From Amia ocellicauda (taxonomy: Eukaryota > Chordata > Actinopteri > Amiiformes > Amiidae), in NCBI RefSeq assembly GCF_036373705.1, contig NC_089864.1:3873001-3937000 (forward strand): 64,000 nucleotides of DNA. Reading direction: 5' to 3'. Shown piece after piece: positions 9,860 through 22,000 of the stretch. Numbering within the stretch: position 1 is the stretch's first letter; every line of letters starts with the position of its first letter. The position numbers were made by a program, and so were the translations under genes. The notes below the pieces were generated by a model. That model was not told the origin of the DNA. It saw nothing but the letters and a program-made list of their open reading frames with translations, and made no database searches.

Positions 9860-12800
9860 GAGAAGTGGGCTGCATACACTGCGCTGCGTTTATGGAGGCC
9901 ACACACTGTAAGAGCGCCAGGAACTCCCCATTGGCCAGCCACTGCAGTGGAGGCTCCACCCACCACTCTTCTGTGGGCTCGGCTCCGCGCAGACCCCCGG
10001 TGAGTGTCTCTCTTAGAAGGCAGTGCTCGTCTTCCTCTTGAGTTTCACAAGCAAGGGTGCAGTCTGTCTCCCCCTCTCTGCCTCCTTGCATGCTCTTCCC
10101 CAGGAGGAGAGTGTGTTCTCCCAGATGAAAGTCCCCATGAGCGAGGCAGATCTGCTAGATGCTCCGCTCCACGAACTCCTCCACGTTGCAGGAGACAGGA
10201 ATCGGATGGAAGCTCCCCAAATGATTAAGACAGTTGGGGAGCTGTCGCACAGACTGGAATCCCAGGAACAGATGCTGAACTCTGTAGTGGAGTGACTCCC
10301 AGCGGAAGATGACATTCATTGTCTCCCTCAGCTACCATCACTGCTACCACAGCTCTCCATGTTTCACAGAGGAGACCAAGGTGGTGAGTTCAGTGTCAGA
10401 GCACTTTCAAGGGCTGAGCATGGAGTTCAAAGCCCTGATGAAGCATGCGGCTATGGGAGTGGCCATTGCCCGGTGCCCCCAGGAAGAGGTTCTGAAAATC
10501 CAGTTTGTGAGGGAGAAGACCACTAAGCCTGTGAAGATCCTTTCCCTCCTTGATGATTACGTGGACATTGTGCAATCCACGTGGAACCAGACGGCATTTG
10601 CTCCTGCGACTTCTAGGCAGGCGGATGCCATGTATGCAACGGCGGGGGCAGAAAAGAATGGACTGGGATCTTTCACACTGACTGGGGACTCTGTGTCCAG
10701 GCTGGATCAGGCAGGAGAGGCCTCACCCCAGGCCGCAACGGTCCAATGGCTCACAGCCTGAACAACACCACAGAAGCCAGCTGCAGGCGAGCAGGAGGAA
10801 CAGGCTCTCCGGATGGAAGCGTAAGGGCAAGACAGACGCCCAACAGCCCCCTGCGAAGCTGCAGGATCGTCCCCAAAGGGACACAGCCACCCACGCCAAC
10901 CCCACCCCCCCAACAGACCGACCGGACTCGACCATTGGCAAGCCTACACCCAGGACTCCTGGTGATGACCTGCAGATATGCCCTCTAATTCCACTCTGCC
11001 CCCATTTTCACCATGGTCTAGCAGACAGACACTTCCTGGTTCGGACAGACAACATGTCAGTGGTGGCCTACATCAACCAGCAGGGAGGCCTACACTCCCC
11101 CAGACTACATCATGTGGCGTGCCGGCTTCTCCTGTGGGCACAAGATAATCTCCGCTCCATAAGGGCAATACGGCGGACATTCTCTCCAGGGGAGTTCCAG
11201 ACAGCTCAGAGCGGAGACTGAATCCTCAAGTGGTGGAGCAGATCTGGAAGAGGCCGGGACGAGCTCGGGTCGACCTCTTTGCTACACAGGCAACGACTCA
11301 CTGTCCTCTGTGGTTTTCCCTGGAGATGGGAGGTGGCTCCCTGGGTGTGGACGCCTTTGCTCATCCATGGCCACAGGACCTGCTGTATGCCTTCCCCCCA
11401 CTGCCACTTTTTTCACTGCCACTGGAGAGGATTCACCAGGAAGGAGCTCAAGTTCTCCTGACCCCCCCCGGTGGCTGAGACAATTGTGGTTTGCGACGCT
11501 GGCACAGATGATCAGCGCGGATCCATGGCAGCTTCTGCTGAGCCAAGCAGAGGGACTGTTATGGCATCCCAACCCAGCACAGCTGTAGTTGTGGGTTTGG
11601 CCCCTGAGAGTCACCACCTGATGTCTCTGGGGCTGCCTGTTAATGTCGTGCAAAAGCTGCAATCTGCCAGGGCACCCTCCACCAGGGCCCAATACACTTA
11701 CAAGTGGTCAGCTTTCCAGAACTGGTGTCTAGAGAGACGTGTGGATCCCGTGTCGTGCCCCATATCGACAATCCTGTGCTTCCTGCAACAGGTGCTTGAA
11801 AAGGGGAAATCTGCATCAATGCTGAAAGTTTATCTGGCTGCCATCTCGGCTTGCCATCTCCACAACAGAGCTCCGCTTCCTCTTGCTCAAGCTTTCCTTG
11901 TAGCGATAACGCGGGCAAGGAGAATTAGTGAAATTCACTCCTTGTCTGTGGATAAAGCCTGTCTGATCTTCTCGGGAAGCAACAAACAGAGTCGCTCTCA
12001 AGACAAACCCAGCCTTCCTGCCCAAACTCGTGTCGGCATTCCACATACAGCAACCAATTGTCCTGGAGTCTTTCCATTCCCCTCCACATACATCGGATGA
12101 AGACCTCAGACTACACACACTTTGCCCTGTCTGGGCTTTGAGGTGCTATATGCAGAGAACTGCGGAGAACCGCAAATCCGACCAGCTGTTTGTCTGCTAT
12201 GGTTCCACCATCAGAGAGAGGGCGGTTTCAAAACAGCAACTGGTGCACTGGGTGGTGGACACAATCTGGCTCACCTACCAGACTGCTAATGTTCCCATGA
12301 CTGAACACATCTAAGCACACTCAACAAGGGGACAAGCCACATCATGGGCTCTCTTTCACGGTGCCACACTTGAAAAACTGTGCAATGCTGCAATCTGGTC
12401 CGGTCAACAGACCTTCACAAGGTTATACTGCCTCAACGTGGCGGACCAACTGCACCTAAGCTTGGGCTCCCCGGTACTTCAAACTGCTAGCCCTCAGGCG
12501 CGGTGAGGCTCTGCTATCCTTGTCATTGTGGGTCAGACTTAGTCAGGTGTCAGGACTAGCAACAGCTCTGGTATAATCTTCCCATTAGGTAATGGCTGTT
12601 TTTCGATTTGAAAGAGAAGGTTAGGTTATTGTCATAAACCTAGTTCCCTGAAAAAGAAAGACAGCCATTATTCTTCAGGGGTCGCTCGACCGGACGACCT
12701 TCCTGATGAAGAAACGGCAGGCAGTCAGGAGGAGACTTTTCACAGACACCGGGGGTGGGTCTTCCCGCAGCTTTGGTACATACTTTCAATGATTGGCAGG

Positions 12801-12862
12801 TCAAAAGGCTTTTCCCATTAAGTAATGGCTGTCTTTCTTTTCAGGAAACTGGGGTTATGATA
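9860..12862 (+). mobile_element. DIRS-type tyrosine-recombinase retrotransposon remnant
   Basis: Coding remnants run in order. The gag-like part at about 10,110-10,760 includes EFKALMKHAAMGVAIARCPQ and KPVKILSLLDDYVDIVQ. An RNase H-end segment at about 11,040-11,240 includes TDNMSVVAYINQQGG. A segment at 11,230-11,460 includes ARVDLFATQATTHCPLWFS. The tyrosine recombinase at about 11,600-12,500 includes STRAQYTYKWSAFQNWCLE, then ARRISEIHSLSVD, and in another frame HSTRGQATSWALFHGATLE. The reverse-transcriptase core is deleted. Downstream, AATGGCTGTCTTTC-like sequence occurs twice direct (about 12,591 and 12,826) and once inverted (about 12,645). This is consistent with the internal complementary region and right terminal repeat of DIRS elements. 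Several frames are broken, so it is inactive. Confidence 0.75.
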
Positions 12863-13392
12863 ATAACGTGTCGTTTTGTATTTGTTTAAAAAAAAAACTG
12901 TCTCCAAGAGAAGACAGGATAAGATGGCGGCGTGCTGAAAATGCTCACTACATGAGAGCGCTTTTAAAGTAGTCAAATGGGGGATGTTTTAAACATTTTA
13001 CTGCCTTTGAGAACGGTAAAATTAAATAAACTTTTTAGTATTGTAAACTTTTAATTGGGCACATTGATTAGTATTGTACACAGTTAGACAGCGATTTGGA
13101 AGAGGGGGAGGCAGAAGTTTATCACAAAAATGTGGGAAGATACAGATTAAGAAGGTTTTAGTTTATTTCAGCTGATCGAAATAAATGTCAGAATCTCATT
13201 TTCAACACAAATAACACATAAGACAAATTGACACAAAAGAAAGCTGGTAAGATTAATAAATACACAGTAGTAATAGTCAGAGATGTATTTCAACATGGCA
13301 ACAATCAACGGCCGATTTCTCCGTAAAGGAAAAAGATCTGCCCCAAACCGAACACACGAGTTTACAATCAATGCAAAGTAAGCAATGTACAT

Positions 13393-13467
<75 letters not shown>

Positions 13468-15640
13468 GTAGTAATAACAAGTACAACAACAATAATCTGT
13501 ACATTTTTAAGATGCTTTTATATTTATTCAACACACAGCACAAGCTGACCTGCCAATTAGTTAAATTTTTGTTGTTTTGCTGTTAAATTCTGACTAGTTT
13601 CTAGAAAGGTGTGCTCCTTGCAAAACATATTATATATCTTGATCATGTATTTTTAAACATCTGTTTTTTGTTTTGTTTTTAAAAAGAACATTCTGGGGAT
13701 TCGTATGTATATGATTTCTTAAGTGTTTATAAGCCAGGTTAGTTCTGAAAATGGTGTTTGTATAAGTTTTGTTTATTTTCCAATGCACATTTCTGTATTA
13801 ATTCCCAAAACAAACGAATTATAGAAGAATGCAAAACATCAGTGTCTTACGTTTCTTGTGATAGATAGGTTTAATATTATGCTTATATGTATTTATGTAA
13901 AATTAAGTAATTTGCTGCACTATGTTAAGCACTGTGATTTTTTTTTTGTGAGCGCTCTAGGCCTGACGCATTAAGCACCCCTGTGGGCCTAGTGCTCTGA
14001 GGGTTAAAGGGTGATGTGTTTTTATTTTTTTCTTAAATATAAAGATACCAAAACCATAACATTACTGTGGCCCACAAACCGTGATACATACTGAACTGTG
14101 GGCCCACTGTTCCGTGCATCCCTAGCTGTTATAGATTACAAATGTGCACCACTTTATTTTAGGGGTTGCAAAATGATGTACAAATGACAAACAACAGCTT
14201 ATCAGCTGTTATTTTAACATTAACAGTTATTTTAAATGTAAACACCTTGTATTTTAAGCACAGGTCTATATAATGGTGTTAGAGTTTAAATTTGTGTTTA
14301 CTATTATTAATGAAAGCAAGTGTGGGACCTCGGTAGAATGTTGAGCATAAAAGTTGACACCCCCCCACCCCCTCATAATGATGCCCCCTTAATTATTTTT
14401 TTGTTAATTTGCTTAATGCTTTAATAAAATCAGACTATGTAATTTTAAATATACTGTACACTAACATATTATGTAATGCAGATATATTCAGAGATTAAAA
14501 TATGGTTATTGTCACTTCGGAATTGTTTAGCCAGCTTAGAGGTCACAGGTAAGGTGCGCACAGTTTGCGTCATCAGGAGTAGACCGAGGTTGCAGTGCGA
14601 CAGGAGCACTTATTTACATGTACTCCTGTGTTTGTGATTTCAGATGCAAAGGAAAATAAACCCCTTTTAAACCCAAGCATGCCTGAAAGTCGCCGTTATT
14701 GTTCAGGTGTGCAACACAAGTAATTGCCAGTTGGCACCAGGCACTCCCGTTGAAGAGCTAACGGGTTTCAGAGTTCAAGTAGTTCAATGTTTCTTAATGA
14801 CATGGGCCAGAGAAGGTTTAGCTGTGCAGTGTGTCCACCACACCCTCCATAGTAAAAAGATGAAGCATGTGATAAAGATCCAACAATGTAAAAGATGTTT
14901 TGATGACTATGAGCAAGCAGTAGCAGTAATAGGTGTCTTTTGTTAAATAATTATGATGTGACTTACCTGGGTTATGTATTACCTTTCAAAACACATTGTA
15001 GGATGTAGAAGATACTACACGATTCAATAACAATTTAATTCACATGGTTATCAAGTATCCACAAGTCTGGATGGAAGGTGTGGACATCATCAATTCATTG
15101 GGATATGTAATGTTTTTATCCCAGTTGCATGTTTTGCAGGATATAAAAAGTGAAGACAAAAGTTGCTGCCATATTTATTTTCTTTGTAATGGTTCAGAAT
15201 ACCTGGCAATGTAATGAGAAACATACAAATAGAACACAATGATTTTCTGTCATATCAAAGAATAGACTTAGAGCAAAAACATATCACAATTCAGAGATAC
15301 ATCAGTAAAATTGATTTATAAATGGTACTTATAAGCTTACCTTATAGGTAGAGCTATAACACATAATGCAGTCTTTTTGTAGGTTATGTAACTAAATAGC
15401 ATTATAATGTGTTTAATAGCAGCAAATAAATGGTATGGCAGATTATGATAATAGATCGATGTCGGCTTGAAAATGTCATGTTATAAAACTTGTTATTAAG
15501 TATGTTATTAAATATATTTTAACATTGCATTTTTTAATACAAATGTATAATATATGTTTAAGTTGTAATAATCATATAACAATAACATAATAACATGTTA
15601 ATAGATTGTTTATAATGGACACTTAAATAAAGTGTTACAG
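12863..15640. other. AT-rich intergenic stretch with microsatellite, no gene seen
   Basis: An (ATT)n tract at 13,394-13,464 gives artificial poly-Ile frames. An isolated AAGATGGCGGCGTG lies at about 12,923. The open frame at 14,707-14,946 has no recognisable domain. The stretch at about 14,600-14,700 has an AATAAA and may be an old LTR piece, without enough support to call. Confidence 0.45.
13394..13464. repeat. (ATT)n microsatellite
   Basis: About 23 uninterrupted ATT units. Confidence 0.97.
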
Positions 15641-15813
15641 TATTTTGTATTTTACAACCTAGGTAACAGGATGAAATGATAAATGATTATTGTTACTGCT
15701 ACTACTACATTTATTTCCTCCTTAAATGCTTAATCATCCTGTACTGATTTTGTGGAATAACAAAAATGTTTAAACAAGTGTAAAAAGACAAAATTATTAA
15801 AGCCTACAACCCA

Positions 15814-15822
<9 letters not shown>

Positions 15823-15855
<33 letters not shown>
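15823..15855. repeat. (ATT)n microsatellite upstream of lectin gene A
   Basis: Lies about 170 bp upstream of the start codon of lectin A. The same tract at the same relative place occurs upstream of lectin B (33,791-33,834), so it predates the duplication. Confidence 0.95.
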
Positions 15856-16020
15856 GAACAAGATCATCACATATGTGCTTTAGTATTATACACTCTACAT
15901 AACTGTGTGTACATTTATCTTCACTGGGCCCTTGTTATGATTGTGACTCCCCTGTTTGTCCAGAGGCAGAGCTGAGCCCAGAGAGACCGTGTGTCTGTGT
16001 CTCCAGATAGACCTGCTGCC

Positions 16021-19000
16021 ATGGAGGGGAAGGGGTGGCTCGTCCTCCTGCTGACAGGTGAGCTCTGGATGTGTCTGCAGTGATCCTTCTCCACAGCACA
16101 GCCGCTCTAATAATGCCCAAGCACTGCTCTCAGGATTATTACAGCTCACTGCATTCACTCGCTACAGCGACTGCAGCACAATCAGTTGTTTCTCCTTGGA
16201 AATGGCGCTGATTTCAGATTAACAGGATGAAATGGACACAGATCTGTCCTTGCAGAAGCACAGGGAAGCCATTTGGATTGAATTGTGCAGCAGTCTAGGC
16301 TTCACACATTTTGTTCTGCAGATGACAGTTGTGCAATTTGAAGGTTGATCGAGATTTTATATAGATCCACAAGCACGTGCAGTTTTATTGCCACTGCATC
16401 AACCATCACAGTCACTCATCATATCAAAACTATCAGTACAAACCTGAGCATTTATTAGCCAGAAGAGCCAGTAAATATGGGCAATACAGTTACCCATGTG
16501 ACACATGTTTGATATGTCCTCCCCTGAGTGAAATTTGAAGTTTGTAAAGTGGGATAATGACTTTCTGGACCACAACTTAACTGTGTTAACAGTGCGTTTA
16601 TTTACACATGAGGGATGTGCTTTTGAAACACAACTGATACATGCAGTTGGTTGGGGTTGCAGTACATGTGTTAAGAGAAAAACAGACAGATGAAAGGATT
16701 TAATGGTTGTTCCTTTTTGTCAGTAGGTGTCACTATGGGTTAATACATCCTCAGAGCATTCAAGAATATTTGTTGTATTATTAGAGTATTATATTTTCCT
16801 ATATGTCTGTTTGCGCAAATGCTATACTGAGTGAATCCTGTGTCAGAATTATCCTCTTTGTGTTTCTGCTCCCAGTGCTCTGTCCTCTTGGATCCTGCCA
16901 CTTCAGACAATTCTACTTTATAAACAAGACCCTGAACTGGACTGAAGCCCAGAGATACTGCAGAGACAATTACACTGACCTGGCCTCCATTGACAAACAA
17001 AAAGAACTAGACCAGCTCCTCAATGTCACACACAGTCCTGGCACAGAGACAGCCTGGATCGGGCTGCGCCGAGACTGCAGAGAGAACTGGCAGTGGTCTG
17101 ACGGAGAAGAGCTGAGATTCACTCACTGGAAGAGTCACCTGCCCTGCGCTGCTCTCAACACAGAGGGAAGCTGGGAGAACAGAAGCTGCCAGGAGACAAA
17201 CTACTTCATCTTTGAGACACAAGGTAGGGCCACACTGAGCACAGAGGGCAGACTATGCCTGCGTCCCAAATCGCATACTTGCTCCCTATACCGTTTGACA
17301 CTTCGTGTGACGTTTACTGACCTCTGAGAGTGTGTATTTGAGTGAGGAGGGTGTAGGTGCAGGGCAAAGCTAAAATAGTTAAATGGGACACACTTCAACA
17401 TCATCATTCGGTGCCTTTACCGGTGACCTGAGAAATTACCTACACAATCTTTTCTTGTCAGATTGTAGTTTTAAAGAATGGAGACTGCATTAGCATTTGC
17501 ACTGTTCCTCTTCCAAATATGTTTTCTGTCTGTCTAACTGTCTAGCTTGCTATATTTACATTACATTTGTATGCACCCATCGAGCTAATTGACATGTCTC
17601 TGCCTTTAATGCACAGAGTTCTGTGACTTCAGCGCTAACACACTAACACTTAAGTGCAGTGAAGGACACAAATAGATCGATTAGGCTCATTCACGCGTTC
17701 CCTAAGGTATTGGGACACCCCTTAAGATGGCGACCATAGTAAGTCCACCCCGCAAGGAAAAGGAACGAGGGAGCAAGTAAGCAATTTGGGACGCAGCCTA
17801 AATAGATTAGGAGGGAAGTGGAGTCAGCACAGTAGACATGCAATGCACTCTGGGATCTGTAGTCCAATTGTACATTGTTGGCAACAGGAGAGAGCACTCC
17901 AATAGTTAATTTGTTTGACACCATGAAAATCCATGAAATAGACAAACAGTTATGAACACACATTACTTCCTGCTCTCTAACTACAATTATTGGATTAATT
18001 TTAAAACAATTTATTGACCAACTGAACACTGCACTGTAACATTATGAAACATGGATTAATTCACTGTTGCAAAATGTCCAATTTATTTAGGGACATGCAA
18101 CTTTCCCAATAAAAAGTTAATCACATTAGTAAGCTGCCGTTGTCGTTTTAAGACAATGTATTGTTTGTGTATTAATAGATTAATTAGAGGGAATAATGAT
18201 TAACTGCTGATAGGCACTACGCAGTGATGTACACAATATGATTTGTCTTTTCAGAGAAACTAAACACCAAAAAGACGTACAACCTTGTGATGCAGAACCA
18301 GAGCTTCAGTGCGGCTCAGAGATACTGCAGAGAGATGTGTACAGAGCTGCTCAGAATAGAGGCAGATCAGGAGTATAAAGATGTAAAGCAGGCAGCACAG
18401 AATCACACTGTGTGGATTGCTCTGTTCCAGGACGGCTGGCAGTGGTCTGATGGGAATCGCTCTTGGTATCGTAACTGGCAGAGTGGGGAGCCTAATAATA
18501 ATATTATATTGATAAATTGTGTGGAGGTTTATTTACAGGATACAGCTCATCCTGAGAGACACAGAGGCAGATGGAACGATGCTGGATGTTCCCATAACTT
18601 ACCCTTCTTCTGCTATAACGGTGAGTCTCAGATCTGAGTGAGGGCTGGACAGTGTGTTTATCCTGCCTCACTGAGAGTTCACATTCAGTTTAATTTAAAG
18701 CATGATATTGTGCAGTGTAATTCAGTGCAATTACCAAAGAGCAAGATTCAGTTTGTTACTGTGTCAAGAGACTTTCACAAGGGAGAACATAAGAACATAA
18801 GAAAGTTTACAAACATCCAGTTTATTTTTGAATGTTTGTAAATTTTCAGCTTCAACCACTTTGCTGGGGAGTTTGTTCCAGATTGTAACAAGACAGTGTC
18901 TCCTGTTTTCTGTCTTGAATGCCTTGAAGCCCAATTTTTATTTGTGTCCCAGGGTGCATGTGTCCCTGCTGATCTCGAAAAGCTCCTCTGGCTTGATGTG

Positions 19001-22000
19001 GTCAATGCCTTTCATGATTTTGAAGACTTGGATCAAGTCCCCACTTTCTCTAGAGCAGCTATATATTTCTTGAAGTGTGAAGCCCAAAACTGTACACAGT
19101 ATCCAGATGAGGTCTAACTAATGCATTGTACAGTCTTAACATTACTTATCCTAGTTTTAAATTCTACACTCTTATCGCCACCAGGCGTCTCAAACACTTC
19201 AGCTCTACTTTCACCTTCTCTGGCTTTGTTTCTTACTGCACCTGTTTATTTAATAATTGCCCAGTCTCTTCTAATCATTTCACTCACTCCAGTCCCAGTT
19301 ACTCATTCCCTCCCATAGTATATACAGTTAGGTCCATAAATATTTGGACAAGGACACAATTTTCAATAATTTGGTACGGTATGCCACCACAATGGATTTG
19401 GAAGGAAACAATCAATATGTTTTTTTTTTTTAGTGTAGACGTTCATCTTTAATTTGAGGGTAGTTACAGCCAAATTGGGTCAACGATGTAAGAATTACAC
19501 CCATACATTACCCTGAATGCCTACAGCTTCCAATTTTAGGATCAGTCTTTGGTATGGAACCTTATCAATAGCTTTCTGAAAATCTAAGTATATCATATCA
19601 TATATGCTTTCACATGTCATATCATATATGCTTAAACAAACTCTAATAGATTAGTAAAACACAATCTGCATCGTCTAAACCCATGTTGACTATCTCCAAG
19701 AATATGGTTTTCATTAAGATGCTCCTCTATTTTCTGTCTAATCATTGTTTCCAAAATTTTCGGGTAATGTAGGTGGGACTGATTGGTCTGTAATTTCCTG
19801 GCTCAGTTTTGTCCCTTTCTTGTGGATTGATATGACATTAGCAGTTTTCCAGTCAGTTGGCACATCCCCTGTTCATTTGGAATATTTTAGTTAGTGGCCC
19901 ATAAATAATGTCCCTCATTTCTTTATCCCTTTGCGGGCCTATGTCGAACTGGATTTGACATTGTAAAAATGCAATTGAGGTCCTGTGTCGGACATAGACA
20001 TAGTCCGACATTTCTTTAAACGCATCTTTTGTATTGAAAAAAATTATTCTCTTCCGGAAAATGCTAAGCACAGGCTTCAGCAGCCTTTGAAACATCGTGA
20101 TAAGTTGGAAAACACTCGAAACTTATGGGCTAACCCCCCCCGAGAGTGTCTGGAGTCAGGAAGTGATAGAGAGAGACATGCAGGCTTTCACTGCAGGCTA
20201 AACATGACGCGTCAGCATCACAGAGTCAGAAAACAGCACGCATATCTGCACAACTGTTACACATGTTAGAATAAGCAGACCGTGAAGTAAATAGTTATTT
20301 AGATGGAGGCAGAAATGAGACTACATTCTTATGCAAAACCTACAGTAGAAAGACTGTCTTACACCAAGATGAATGCTTCAAGAAGCATAATACACAGCAA
20401 AAACACAGATAGACCATTGAGCATTGCATCACAATTGTACATTATATATAGCTTTCAGGTGATTGTTTGTTATAGCATATTTTTGTGCATTTTACATATT
20501 TCTCTTTATTTTTTGTTTTCAAACCTCTGCACATGTAAATAGTTGTAAATATTGATGTAAAATATTTTAGGTAATTTATTGCCAGAAAACATTTTTTTTT
20601 TAACCGTTTTGCACTTTTTTAAATTCATTTGCACCCGGAATAAGAGTCAAAAAATGACTAATAAAAGGCTTTTTTTCAAAATGTTTGCAATATTTTCAAA
20701 TGTGAGGGTGTCCTTTGGAATAATACTGCTTTTGAATTATTTTTTGAAAAAAAAGTTGAAGTTATTTCAACTTGAACAACACATGGTCTGAAATGTAATT
20801 TTCTTCACAAAATTAAATTGGACCTGTGCAACCTGACACCTACAAAATAATTGGACTGCAAAGGGTTAAGTACTGTTGGAAATATACCATCTGGCCAATC
20901 AAGCAAACAGAGATGAAACTAGTCGTGGTCGGTAATTTGGTTAGAAAGTCAGGCCATCAGGCAAACAAACTGTATTTGGGAATCTAGGAAACGTAATACA
21001 GGGAAACCCAGCAAGGGTCAAAACACTATTGGGGCAATACAAGTAGAAAAGGATCAGAAATTACATGGGAGAGTAATCAAGACTTTGTAAGGATGTCTGG
21101 GAATGGAAGCATATAAAAACTGATGGAAAGGGCAGGGTTAACTGGGGACAGGTGTGATGAATGATATGATATGAGGGAATGAACTGATCAAATGAAATGT
21201 TAGCAGCAATCCAAACATGGACAACAGTGACCTCTGGTGGTAAACTGAGGCTTTCAGATCATTATTGTCTATGTGAGAGCAGTTCTGATGTCCCGGAGTG
21301 CAGCTGGAGATCATAGCCAGAGTCCCAGACCAGGATGGGCGGCTTCAGCACTGAGGGCCCAGATCTGTAGGATTGCCCAGAGTAGCCAAACAGCAGGAAG
21401 CAGCTCTCAGTAGGGATGGCGGGCAGTTCCCTCTCTATTCCTGCTCACATGTGTATAGGATGTGGATTGTAAAACTGAAGCAGCAGCACTAACAGCTGAT
21501 GGGTTGAAATACAGACTTAGAATCTGAAGCAAAGGACTGATGTCAGGGGGTTCAGAGGCACTAGAAACAGTCCATGTGTCTTCCATTGTGTTTCATTTGA
21601 AAGGGGTAGAGCTGTGTATTACTCAGTCGTGCTGTTGTAAGAGGAATCTTTGCACTCATGATTGTCAGATAATCCACATAACATTTTAAATGAACCTCAC
21701 ACCCTCATCTCTATAGGATTCTTTTCTGATGGAAAACACAGCCAGTCACTTTGCAAAAATCACTATTCATTTGATGTGAAACTAATCTCATGTGATTATA
21801 TTAGTAGAATATGAAATCTGAGCTTCTGTTGTGAGAAACAGAGAGAGCGTTATCTGGGATTCCTCCGCAATCAGAGAACAATTGTTAGAACTGAGAACAG
21901 CAGGGCTGGAGTCAGGACTGCAGCTGGATTAGGGGACCAGCTCTGTCATTTCTGTCTTTAACTGTTTTACAGCTGCTGTAGAGGAAAGGTCACCTGAAAA

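Noticed and set aside
13277-13586. Poly-Ile open frames on both strands
   Set aside because: Direct translation of the (ATT)n microsatellite.
14600-14710. Possible LTR 3' end with AATAAA
   Set aside because: No partner features (TATA, terminal dinucleotides, target duplication or coding region) could be placed.
14707-14946. 79-residue open frame as a gene
   Set aside because: No recognisable domain, no splice partners, and it is surrounded by AT-rich repeat-like sequence.
18775-19117. Open frames in intron 3 of lectin A as coding exons
   Set aside because: They lie within the minus-strand LINE fragment and do not fit the lectin domain pattern.
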